Notes: generated by a model not told the origin, from the sequence alone. A stretch of 5,603 nucleotides of DNA from Streptosporangiaceae bacterium (GCA_030041195.1 JASHOI010000563.1:1-5603), one strand, 5' to 3'; positions 1 through 5,603 are shown, counted from the stretch's first letter. Made by a program: numbers and translations.

Positions 1-536
1 GCCCGCCACAGGATCTCATCGGCCAGCAGGTTCCCCAGCCCGGCGATGATCTTCTGGTCGATCAGCGCGGCCTTGATCGCGCCGCGGTGGCCGTCGAGGA
101 TCTGGTCAAGCTGCCGCGGCGTCACGTCGAGCGCGTCCGGCCCGAGCCGGGCGAGCACCCGGTCCACCTCGCCCTCGCCGTGCGCCAGCGTGATGCCCTG
201 CAGCTTGCGCATGTCGCGGTAGCGCAGCTCTCCGCCGCCGGTGACGAAGATCACCCGGTCGTAGCGGTCCAGCGGCGCGCCGCGCTGCAGCCACTCCAGG
301 CTCCCGGTCATGCCGAAATGCACGAGAACGTCCGGCCCGTCGGTGCGGGCGATCAGCCACTTTCCGTAGCGTTCCGGCTGGGCGAAGCAATGGCCGCGCA
401 GGGCATCGTCGAGCTGCCTGGCCGTCACTCCCCGCAGCACGCCAGCGTCGGTGACGTCGACGCGCTCGACGCACTGGCCCGTGGCGTGGCCGGCGAGCAC
501 GGCCCGGAATCCGTCCACGTCCGGCAGCTCAGGCAT
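1..536 (-). CDS. Fpg/Nei-family DNA-formamidopyrimidine glycosylase, 3' end off the left edge
   Basis: This is a bifunctional base-excision-repair glycosylase/AP lyase that removes oxidised bases from DNA. The ATG at 536-534 opens a frame of 178 codons that runs off the left edge without a stop. The N-terminus reads MPELPDV, the family signature, with Pro2 as the catalytic nucleophile and Glu3 beside it. Lys59 in RYGKWL matches the conserved catalytic-domain lysine. HFGMTG (about 73-78) carries the DNA-probing Met76, and RDMRKL (about 107-112) carries Arg110, with Leu112 where E. coli Fpg has Phe. The helix-two-turn-helix motif GLGNLLADEILWR (166-178) contains Asn169. The C-terminal zinc finger would lie outside the window, so Fpg, Nei and Nei-like forms cannot be separated. 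A G-rich run (GCGGGGGC) about 8 bases before the ATG could serve as ribosome binding site. The gene is divergent from the hydroxylase and probably unrelated to it. Family assignment is secure; the exact substrate is not. Confidence 0.93.
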   Translation of the reverse strand, partial: MPELPDVDGFRAVLAGHATGQCVERVDVTDAGVLRGVTARQLDDALRGHCFAQPERYGKWLIARTDGPDVLVHFGMTGSLEWLQRGAPLDRYDRVIFVTGGGELRYRDMRKLQGITLAHGEGEVDRVLARLGPDALDVTPRQLDQILDGHRGAIKAALIDQKIIAGLGNLLADEILWR

Positions 537-633
537 GGTCAGCCCCCGCGGCGCCGCGAAAGGCCGCAGCGTGCACGCAATGGTTGCGCATTCAGGCAGC
601 CTTCCCGCCCGGGCGGCGAGGCATGCTGGCTGG
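537..633. promoter_or_regulatory. Divergent intergenic region between glycosylase and hydroxylase, with a short inverted repeat
   Basis: This 97-bp gap must hold the 5' signals of both flanking genes. It contains a perfect inverted repeat, CGCAA-TGG-TTGCG (576-588), and a perfect 12-bp palindrome, CCGCCCGGGCGG (605-616). The second may be chance at this GC content, and the first could be an operator half-site pair. I see no convincing -35/-10 pair for either gene. A purine-rich GGCGAGG (615-621) lies 12 bases before the hydroxylase ATG and is its only Shine-Dalgarno candidate. Function is inference. Confidence 0.35.
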
Positions 634-2376
634 ATGCAGCGCTTGGACACCGACGTGCTTGTCGTGGGCAGCGGCCTGACCGGGGCGACGGCGGCGTTGC
701 TGCTGGCCCGGTACGGCATCGGCACGACCATGATCACGAAGAGCCGGTGGGTGGCCGACTCGCCGCGCGCGCACATCACCAACCAGCGGACGATGGAGGT
801 GATGCGCGCGGTCGGGCTCGAGCAGGCGTGCTACGACCAGGCGACCCCGGGCACGCTGATGGCCAACCACGTGATGCTCACCGCGGTGGCCGGCCGGGAG
901 TTCGGCCGCCTGTGGACCTGGGGCAACAACCCGCAGCGGCTCGGCGAGTACGAGAGCGCCAGCCCCGGCCGGGGATGCGACCTGCCGCAGCACCTCTTCG
1001 AGCCGATCCTGGTCGGTGAGGCGGCCCGGCTCGGGGTGCGGATACGGCTGGAGACCGAGTTCGAGGGCCTCGAGCAGGACGACGGCGGCGTGACCGTCGC
1101 GGTACGCGACCAGGCCGCGGGCACGCCAGCGGAGATCCGGGCCCGCTACGTGATCGGCGCGGACGGCGGCCAGAGCCGGGTGGCCGAGGCGGTCAGCCTG
1201 CCGATGACCGGCAGGTCGGGCCTGTCCCACGCGCTGAACGTCCGGTTCCGGGCTGACCTGTCCCGGCACGTCGCGCACCGGCCGGGGTCGCTGTACTGGA
1301 TCCTGCAGCCGGAGCGGGCCGAGGGCATGGGCAACGCGATGCTGCGGATGGTGCGGCCCTGGGACGACTGGGTGGTCGGCTTCGTCCACCTCGGCGAGAA
1401 GGTGATCGACCTCACCGACGAGGAGGTCACGAACGAAATCCGCGAGCTGATACAGGACGACTCGATCCCGGTCTCCCTGGTCGGCGTCTATCCGTGGCGG
1501 ATCAACCACGTGATCGCGGACCGGTACTCGGCCGGAAGGGTGTTCTGCGCCGGGGACGCCGTGCACCGGCACCCGCCGATGAACGGGCTCGGCGGCAACA
1601 CGTGCGTCCAGGACTCGTTCAACCTGGCCTGGAAGCTCGCCGCGGTGCTCAGCGGCGAGGCGGGCCCGGGCCTGCTGGAGACCTACTCGGCCGAGCGCCA
1701 GCCGATCGGCAAGCGCGTCGTCGACCGGGCCATCGCCAGCTGGCGGCAGAACCCGGAGGTGATCCACGCGCTGGGCATCGACCCGTCGGAGCCGCCCGCC
1801 GAGCGGGCCCGCCGGTTCCACCGGCTGTTCGAGGCCACCGAAGAGGGGGAGCAGCGGCGCCAGGCCTTTGCCAAGGCCTGCGCGTCCAAGGCGTACTCGT
1901 ACCACGCGCACGGCGTCGAGATGAACCAGATCTACCAATCGGCGGCGGTGGTGACCGACGGCGCGCCGGAGTTCGCCTACGCACGCGATCCCGAGCTGTA
2001 CTACACCGCGACCAGCCATCCGGGCGCGCGGCTGCCGCATTGCTGGGTCGGCCGGGACGGCGCAACGTGCTCCACGCTTGATCTCGTCGGCCAGGAGCGG
2101 TTCACGCTGCTGGCCCGGATCCAGGGCGCCGCCTGGGTGCGCGCCGCTCAGGCGGTGAGCCGGGCGCTCGGCATCAGCCTGCCCGCCCTGAGGATCGGGC
2201 CGGGCTGCGAGGTCGCCGACCTGTACGGCGACTTTGAACGCTGCTGCGAGATCGGCGAGACCGGATGCCTGCTGGTCCGGCCCGATCAGCACGTCGCGTG
2301 GCGCTGCGGGCAGCTTCCGGCAGACCCGGAGCGCAAGCTGCTCGAGGTCATGCGGCAGATCCTGGCCAGGAGCTGA
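634..2376 (+). CDS. FAD-dependent aromatic hydroxylase, phenol hydroxylase / 2,4-dichlorophenol 6-monooxygenase (TfdB)-like
   Basis: The 580-residue product is a class A flavoprotein monooxygenase predicted to hydroxylate a phenolic ring using NAD(P)H and O2. Dinucleotide-binding G12-x-G14-x-x-G17 lies in DVLVVGSGLTGA. The segment SPRAHITNQRTMEV (43-56) is the conserved block typical of TfdB and relatives. The DG motif is GADGG (175-179) and the FAD-ribityl GD motif is FCAGDAVHRHPP (304-315). A C-terminal thioredoxin-like domain of phenol hydroxylases spans roughly 430-580, ending with LVRPDQHVAWR (547-557). Length is close to TfdB (about 600). The frame is open upstream to 451, but the ATG at 634 puts the Rossmann motif at the usual distance from the start, and the upstream residues look non-coding. 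There is no signal peptide, so it is cytosolic. It converges on the MetE-like gene with a 4-bp gap. The substrate is unknown: chlorophenol activity should not be assumed, and polyketide or antibiotic tailoring is possible. Confidence 0.92.
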   Translation: MQRLDTDVLVVGSGLTGATAALLLARYGIGTTMITKSRWVADSPRAHITNQRTMEVMRAVGLEQACYDQATPGTLMANHVMLTAVAGREFGRLWTWGNNPQRLGEYESASPGRGCDLPQHLFEPILVGEAARLGVRIRLETEFEGLEQDDGGVTVAVRDQAAGTPAEIRARYVIGADGGQSRVAEAVSLPMTGRSGLSHALNVRFRADLSRHVAHRPGSLYWILQPERAEGMGNAMLRMVRPWDDWVVGFVHLGEKVIDLTDEEVTNEIRELIQDDSIPVSLVGVYPWRINHVIADRYSAGRVFCAGDAVHRHPPMNGLGGNTCVQDSFNLAWKLAAVLSGEAGPGLLETYSAERQPIGKRVVDRAIASWRQNPEVIHALGIDPSEPPAERARRFHRLFEATEEGEQRRQAFAKACASKAYSYHAHGVEMNQIYQSAAVVTDGAPEFAYARDPELYYTATSHPGARLPHCWVGRDGATCSTLDLVGQERFTLLARIQGAAWVRAAQAVSRALGISLPALRIGPGCEVADLYGDFERCCEIGETGCLLVRPDQHVAWRCGQLPADPERKLLEVMRQILARS

Positions 2377-2380
2377 ACTC

Positions 2381-3409
2381 TCACACCCGGACCTGGGCCT
2401 GGATCTCGAGCAGGACCGGGACGCGGTCGCGCGGCTTGCGGCCCATGCCGCACTCGGTCGCCACGCCGAACCCCCGCTGATAATGCCGCCGGGCGGTGTC
2501 GATCCGCCGCTGCGTTCCCTCGACGCCGTCGGCGTGGTGCACCAGGCCGAGGTAGAGCCGGGTGCGGTCGTTCAGGTGCAGGTCGGCGAGCGGCTCGAAG
2601 TACGCGTGGTCGTCGCGCGCGATCGGAACCGGCATCGAGAACCAGTCCAGCGGGCGGACGGCGCGTTCCGTCACCTCGTTGGCCACCGCTACCAGCTTGG
2701 ACGTGTCCTCGGGCTCCTTCCAGTGGCGGCCCTCGCCATCGCCGGTGTCCGATGGCGCGTCCCCGTAACAGAGGTGATAGCCCAGCGGCACCTGCGCCGG
2801 GATCCACCCGGAGAGCTCGCCGAGGCGGGTGACCACCCCGCCGAACCGGTCGTCGAAGTGGGCCGGGATCACCCCCTCGACGATGCCCATCTCGACCGCC
2901 ACGTCCCACTGCATCGCCAGGTCCTGGTGCGGCACCGCGGCCAGGATCTCGTCCACCTCGGCGCGCAGCCGGCGCGCGTACGCGGGCTCGAACGCCCCCT
3001 GGTCACCAGGGGCGATGAACGGCTCGCAGCCCGCGGTCACCGTGGGCAGCGACACCTGGAAGCGGGTGCCGGACCCGATCACTCCCTGGTCGCGGAGCTT
3101 GCGGAACAGCGCGTAGCCGTACCGGGCGGCCGCCGCGTAGCCGAGCTCGGGGACGTCGATGTCCTCGCTCGCGGCACCGGGCACGATCGTGAACACCGGC
3201 GCCGCGCTGTACCCGGCCGCGCGCTGGTGCGCCTCGAGCTGCGGAACCTGCTGCAGCCTGGGGATCAGGGCCGCGATCCAGCCCCGCCGCTCGTCGGTCT
3301 CACCGTCCGGGATCCTGGTGACGGAGTCGCCGGCGATCGCGGCCACCGTGCGGAACACATCATCGGCGCTCGGCAGGTTCAGGGATCCGTTCAGGTGCGC
3401 GTCCGCCAT
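2381..3409 (-). CDS. MetE/UROD-like TIM-barrel protein of unknown function
   Basis: The 342-residue protein resembles the C-terminal half of cobalamin-independent methionine synthase (MetE) and the uroporphyrinogen decarboxylase fold. The N-terminal block GSLNLPSADDVFR plus RIPDGE (about 8-37) is typical of an uncharacterised branch of this superfamily. RFQVSLPTV (116-124) and the QWD segment (167-169) correspond to barrel strands. HLC (His212, Cys214) matches the MetE zinc-ligand pair, and ECGMGR (319-324, Cys320) matches the distal Cys segment. The region expected to hold the zinc-ligand Glu reads WFSMPVP (256-262), with no obvious Glu. The homocysteine/folate part of true MetE is absent (MetE is about 750 residues), so methionine synthesis is unlikely. 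Zinc-dependent methyl transfer to or from a small molecule is a guess. The ATG at 3409 follows a strong ribosome binding site, and the gene is the second in an operon with the CMD-fold gene. Confidence 0.85.
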   Translation of the reverse strand: MADAHLNGSLNLPSADDVFRTVAAIAGDSVTRIPDGETDERRGWIAALIPRLQQVPQLEAHQRAAGYSAAPVFTIVPGAASEDIDVPELGYAAAARYGYALFRKLRDQGVIGSGTRFQVSLPTVTAGCEPFIAPGDQGAFEPAYARRLRAEVDEILAAVPHQDLAMQWDVAVEMGIVEGVIPAHFDDRFGGVVTRLGELSGWIPAQVPLGYHLCYGDAPSDTGDGEGRHWKEPEDTSKLVAVANEVTERAVRPLDWFSMPVPIARDDHAYFEPLADLHLNDRTRLYLGLVHHADGVEGTQRRIDTARRHYQRGFGVATECGMGRKPRDRVPVLLEIQAQVRV

Positions 3410-3415
3410 GATTAG

Positions 3416-3426
3416 TCCCCCCTTTT
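3416..3426 (-). promoter_or_regulatory. Strong Shine-Dalgarno site for the MetE-like gene
   Basis: On the minus strand this reads AAAAGGGGGGA, 6 bases before the ATG at 3409. It sits in the 19-bp gap after the TGA of the CMD-fold gene (3431-3429). It fixes the start of the MetE-like gene and supports co-transcription of the pair. It is much stronger than any ribosome binding site of the other genes here. Confidence 0.75.
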
Positions 3427-3428
3427 GG

Positions 3429-4013
3429 TCATCGGTCCGGAACGGGTAGCTCCGTGGTTACCCTGGCGTACCCCCGGACATCGGGGAACGGCGGCTGCAC
3501 GGCCTGCAGGTCGACCTGGCACGCGTTGAGCAGCATCGCGAGCATCGAGAAGTTCCCCAGGCTGCCGATCAGGTCGACGACCCCCTGCTCGCCGAGCTCA
3601 CCGAGCGCCTCGGCGAACGTGGCGTCGGAGACGAAGTGGTCGCCGAGGATCTCGGAGCTGAACCGGTAGACGATGTCCTCGTCCTTGCTGGTGAAGTGCG
3701 GTTCCCGGTGCTCGGCGAGCGCGGTCAGGCCGTCCGGCGACACGCCGAGCTCGGCCGCCTTGCCGACGTGCGCGTTCCACGAGTACTGCGCATCCCAGTG
3801 CCGCGCGGCGATGAGCAGGCTCAGCTCCCGCAGGCGCGGGTCGAGCGAGGACTCGAACCGGCAGTACGCGCCCAGGGCCTCGACCTTCTCGCACAGCTCG
3901 GGGCTGCGCAGCCAGACCAGGAACGGCCCCCGGGTGCCGCCCCGCCGGCTCGTTATCCGGTCGCTGATCTCCTGCTGGCGAGGCGACAGGTCAGTCAGTT
4001 TGGGCAGCCGCAT
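3429..4013 (-). CDS. Carboxymuconolactone decarboxylase (CMD)/AhpD-fold family protein
   Basis: The 194-residue all-helical protein belongs to the CMD-like family, whose founding member decarboxylates gamma-carboxymuconolactone in protocatechuate breakdown. The core segment RELSLLIAARHWDAQYSWNA (about 62-81), followed by His82, matches the family signature. A GPF-x-x-W-L-x-SPEL block (29-40) precedes it, and a helical half (about 130-170) closes the fold. The Cys-x-x-Cys of AhpD-type peroxidase partners is missing: the core contains no cysteine, so alkylhydroperoxidase activity is unlikely. Start choice: ATG 4013 (MRLPKL) has AAGG 5 bases upstream and GGAGG further up, and gives the usual N-terminus. 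ATG 4025, ATG 4055 and GTG 4058 are in-frame alternatives, but GGAGG abuts 4025 with no spacing, and the longer forms add an Arg-rich tail. It is the first gene of an operon with the MetE-like gene. The exact reaction is unknown; a ring-opened or lactone substrate is inference. Confidence 0.88.
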   Translation of the reverse strand: MRLPKLTDLSPRQQEISDRITSRRGGTRGPFLVWLRSPELCEKVEALGAYCRFESSLDPRLRELSLLIAARHWDAQYSWNAHVGKAAELGVSPDGLTALAEHREPHFTSKDEDIVYRFSSEILGDHFVSDATFAEALGELGEQGVVDLIGSLGNFSMLAMLLNACQVDLQAVQPPFPDVRGYARVTTELPVPDR

Positions 4014-4056
4014 CTGGACCTTCATCCTCCGTCTTCGGGAACGTCTCGGTGACATC

Positions 4057-4086
4057 ACACTGGCCAGAACCGGGCTGAATTGTCTA
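4057..4086 (-). promoter_or_regulatory. Weak candidate promoter for the CMD/MetE-like operon
   Basis: On the minus strand, TAGACA (4086-4081) is one base from the TTGACA -35 consensus. It is followed after 18 bases by CAGTGT (4062-4057), a poor -10. Transcription from it would begin near 4050, downstream of GTG 4058 and ATG 4055, which would favour ATG 4013 or 4025 as the real start. Seen by eye only. Confidence 0.25.
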
Positions 4087-4116
4087 CGTGTTCGCGCAGG
4101 TGAATCGCACCGGGGA

Positions 4117-4135
4117 GCGAATGCTTAGGGTTCGC
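4117..4135. promoter_or_regulatory. Inverted repeat upstream of the cupin gene, possible operator
   Basis: GCGAA (4117-4121) and TTCGC (4131-4135) form a perfect 5-bp inverted repeat with a 9-bp spacer containing TTAGGG, one of the few A/T-containing patches here. It lies in the divergent region between the cupin and CMD genes and ends at the expected -35 position of the cupin promoter, where a bound repressor would block it. The short arms make chance a real possibility. Confidence 0.25.
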
Positions 4136-4156
4136 GGATCGCGGCACGTCGCGCAG

Positions 4157-4162
4157 TAGCCT
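4157..4162 (+). promoter_or_regulatory. Candidate -10 element for a leaderless cupin transcript
   Basis: TAGCCT fits the actinobacterial TANNNT -10 pattern. Exactly 7 bases separate it from the GTG at 4170, so transcription would start at or next to the start codon. No Shine-Dalgarno sequence is present before the GTG. Both facts fit a leaderless mRNA, which is common in Actinobacteria. The -35 region (around 4134-4139) is not recognisable. Confidence 0.4.
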
Positions 4163-4169
4163 CCGAAGC

Positions 4170-4580
4170 GTGACGATCATCAAGGCCGCCGCGGTCCCGC
4201 GCCTGTCCCGCGGCGGCGGCGTGGAGACGATTCCGCTGATCACGCGGCAGAGCGCGGAGGAGGAGAACCGGATCACAACCGGGATCAGCGTCTATCCGGC
4301 CGGCACCGGGGCCCCGCTGCACCTGCACAATTGCGACGAGCACGTGACGCTGCTCGACGGCGTGGGCGAGGTGGAAATCGCGGGCACGGTCACGCCGCTC
4401 GAGCCGCCCGACACCACTTATGTCGCGGCCGGCATTGAGCACGCGTTCCGGAATACCGGCGATACCCCGATGCGGATTCTGTGGGTATACAGCTCCGCGT
4501 ATGTCACGCGCACGTTCGTCGCCACCGGCGAGACGGTCGAGCACCTGTCCGCCGCCGACCAGATGGTCCGCGACGGCTGA
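4170..4580 (+). CDS. Small single-domain cupin protein
   Basis: The 136-residue protein is a single beta-barrel cupin, probably binding a divalent metal (Fe, Mn, Ni or Zn) in the cytosol. Motif 1 is [16 protein letters not shown] (49-64), giving ligands His51, His53 and Glu57. Motif 2 is [12 protein letters not shown] (86-97), with His91 and Asn95; the usual Pro before the Gly is Ala here. All four canonical metal ligands are present. The start is the GTG at 4170: a stop lies in frame at 4101-4103, and no other start codon falls between. It is divergent from the CMD/MetE-like operon and convergent, with a 6-bp gap, on the monooxygenase remnant. Small cupins of this kind include dioxygenases, isomerases and sugar- or ligand-binding proteins, so the reaction cannot be told from sequence. 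A role beside the aromatic hydroxylase is suggested only by position. Confidence 0.88.
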   Translation: MTIIKAAAVPRLSRGGGVETIPLITRQSAEEENRITTGISVYPAGTGAPLHLHNCDEHVTLLDGVGEVEIAGTVTPLEPPDTTYVAAGIEHAFRNTGDTPMRILWVYSSAYVTRTFVATGETVEHLSAADQMVRDG

Positions 4581-4586
4581 CCGGGC

Positions 4587-5410
4587 TCACCGGGCGACCG
4601 GGCCGTAGTCGGGCAGCGTGATCGCGGTGGCGGTCCTGGTCGCCGCGCGGCTGATCAGGCCCTTGACCGGCAGGTAGCGGAGGGTCTTGAAGAACCGGTT
4701 CCGCTGGTTGATCTTCTTCCAGGTCGGCGGGGCGAGGAAGGCCTGGCTGCCGGCCGCCTGCTTCTGCCCCCGGGCGACGTATCCGCGCAGCCGCCGCTCG
4801 TAGCGGCCGAACGCGGTCCGGTGATCGCCGCGGGCTGCAGCGAGTTCCCCGGCCAGGACGCAGGCGGCGACGACCGCGTTCCCGGTGCCGTTGCCGCCGG
4901 GCCCGGCGGCGTAGCCGGCGTCGCCGATCAGCGCCACGCGCCCGTTCGACCAGGAGTCCATGCGGATCTGGCTGGTGGTGTCGAAGTAGAAATCGCCGGC
5001 CGACTTCATCTCGGCCAGCAGCCGCGGGACCTGCCAGCCCAGCCCGGCGAAGTGCTCCGCAACGATCCCCCGCTGGCCCGCGGTGTCGCGTGGGTCGTAG
5101 CGCAGCCCCGGAGCGGTGAAGCACAGCTGGGCGATGGCCTGATCGGGCCGCCGGCGGCGAACATGCCGGCCGTCCGGCCGGGGACGCTGTACAGCAGGCC
5201 TTCGGCGTCCAGGCCGGCGAAATTCGGCGTGGTGAAGATCGAGACGTACAGCCCAAGGTCGCGCGCGAAGCCGTGTTCGGGCCCGAAGGCCAGCCGGCGG
5301 ATGTTCGAGTGCACCCCGTCGGCACCGATGACCAGGGCGAAGGTCCGCGGGGCGGCGTGGGTGAACGTGACGTGCACCCCGTCGGGATCTTGATCCAGGC
5401 TGGCGACCGA
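4587..5410 (-). pseudogene. FAD-dependent monooxygenase remnant: N-terminus missing and one frameshift
   Basis: This is a broken second flavin monooxygenase of the smaller UbiH/PHBH-like type (usually about 400 residues). About 275 codons remain in two frames. The first (about 5413-5147) carries SLDQDPDGVHVTF and the DG motif VIGADGVHSNIRRLAFG. The second (5147-4587) carries FTAPGLRYDPRD, DFYFDTTSQIRMDSW and the GD motif RVALIGDAGYAAGPGG, ending in LPDYGPVAR and a TGA. Homology moves from frame one to frame two at GGC-CCG (5149-5144): one missing C restores a single frame. The N-terminal roughly 125 residues, including the Gly-x-Gly-x-x-Gly FAD motif, are absent, and upstream DNA encodes a TetR fragment on the other strand. 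Without the FAD-binding N-terminus the product cannot work. The frames further upstream are shadows of the TetR fragment. The frameshift could be a sequencing error; the lost N-terminus would need a misassembly to explain away. Confidence 0.82.
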
Positions 5411-5412
5411 GA
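5396..5412. other. Head-to-head fusion junction between two gene remnants
   Basis: Recognisable minus-strand monooxygenase coding ends, and plus-strand TetR coding begins, within about 15 bases. No promoter, start codon or spacer lies between them, although two divergent genes would need one. I see no insertion-sequence end or long repeat at the join. A simple deletion, or an assembly chimera, would both produce this. Confidence 0.6.
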
Positions 5413-5603
5413 TCCGCGCCGCGATCGCCGACGGCCTCCAGGACGGCCGGATGGCCTGGGCCGCGCTGCTGCACGGCATCGACCCGCAGGCCGAGCCCGA
5501 GAAGGCGCAGGCCGTCGGCTCGCTGCACCAGGCGCTGCTGTCGGGCATCCTCGTGCAGTGGTTCATCGATCCCGGCCGCGCCCCGTCGGCCGGAGACCTC
5601 ACC
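5400..5603 (+). pseudogene. TetR-family regulator, C-terminal fragment, continues past the right edge
   Basis: A plus-strand frame with no stop from 5394 to the window end (70 codons) encodes a TetR-type C-terminal ligand-binding/dimerisation segment. It reads LATEIRAAIADGLQDGRM, then a helical linker, then LLSGILVQWFIDPGRAPSA near the right edge. This helix, with its LVQW-x-x-DP-x-R-AP-S pattern, is typical of TetR regulators. The N-terminal helix-turn-helix DNA-binding domain and over half of the protein are missing: an in-frame TGA lies at 5391-5393, and the DNA before it belongs to the monooxygenase remnant. No ribosome binding site or plausible start precedes it, although ATG 5451 is in frame. 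It could not bind an operator. The true end is outside the window. It was probably once the divergent regulator of the adjacent monooxygenase (inference). Confidence 0.72.

Noticed and set aside
605..616. 12-bp palindrome CCGCCCGGGCGG upstream of the hydroxylase
   Set aside because: Pure G/C palindromes are frequent at this base composition. Nothing else marks it as a site.
451..633. N-terminal extension of the hydroxylase to the ATG at 451
   Set aside because: It would overlap the start of the glycosylase gene, its residues are not family-like, and ATG 634 places the FAD motif at the usual distance.
592..2292. Long minus-strand open frame (566 codons) opposite the hydroxylase
   Set aside because: It is a GC-rich shadow: no family motifs, low-complexity Arg/Pro/Gly/Ala composition, and it lies wholly opposite a gene with clear motifs.
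2234..3415. Plus-strand open frame (393 codons) opposite the MetE-like gene
   Set aside because: It has no recognisable motif, biased Arg/Val/Ala/Gly composition, and overlaps the hydroxylase end. The minus-strand frame has family blocks and a strong ribosome binding site.
4580..4602. Three copies of ACCGGG (4580, 4589, 4597) in the gap after the cupin gene
   Set aside because: Six-base units at irregular 9- and 8-base spacing, partly inside coding sequence, are expected by chance in DNA this GC-rich.
5144..5150. Programmed -1 ribosomal frameshifting in the monooxygenase
   Set aside because: There is no slippery heptamer, and the gene also lacks its N-terminal FAD domain, so loss of function or sequencing error is simpler.
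4504..5325. Third minus-strand open frame (273 codons) across the monooxygenase remnant
   Set aside because: Ser/Arg/Pro-rich shadow that overlaps the cupin 3' end and carries none of the flavoprotein motifs.

Overview
This is high-GC DNA (roughly 70% by eye) with strong G/C preference at third codon positions, GTG starts and a probable leaderless gene. It looks like the chromosome of an actinobacterium. I cannot name the genus from the sequence. No tRNA, rRNA, CRISPR array, transposase or integrase was seen, and no gene-free stretch exceeds 300 bases.

Layout, left to right. (1) A minus-strand Fpg/Nei-family DNA glycosylase (positions 536 to 1) is cut by the left edge. (2) After a 97-bp divergent gap comes a plus-strand flavin-dependent aromatic hydroxylase of the phenol hydroxylase/TfdB type (634-2376). 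(3) Facing it, only 4 bp away, is a minus-strand two-gene operon. It is read as a carboxymuconolactone decarboxylase (CMD)-fold protein (4013-3429) and then a MetE/UROD-like TIM-barrel protein (3409-2381), with a strong ribosome binding site between them. (4) Divergent from that operon is a small plus-strand cupin (4170-4580), probably translated from a leaderless mRNA. (5) Six bases beyond it ends a minus-strand FAD monooxygenase remnant (about 5410 to 4587). It has lost its N-terminal Rossmann segment and carries a one-base frameshift near 5145-5149. (6) The remnant abuts, head to head and with no intergenic DNA, the C-terminal part of a plus-strand TetR-family regulator (about 5400 to the right edge), which also lacks its N-terminal half.

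How the parts may fit together. The hydroxylase, the CMD-fold protein and the cupin belong to families common in aromatic-compound catabolism or tailoring. The MetE-like protein keeps the His-x-Cys and distal Cys of the MetE zinc site, but I cannot align the MetE glutamate ligand. A joint role in oxidising, and possibly methyl-transferring on, a phenolic compound is inference; the sequence does not show a substrate. The glycosylase is a housekeeping-type repair gene and is probably unrelated.

The most notable structure is the right end. TetR regulators are often divergently transcribed from the monooxygenase genes they control. The arrangement here is what remains if one deletion removed the shared promoter region and the 5' parts of both genes. 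The added frameshift suggests decay, unless both are assembly or sequencing errors.
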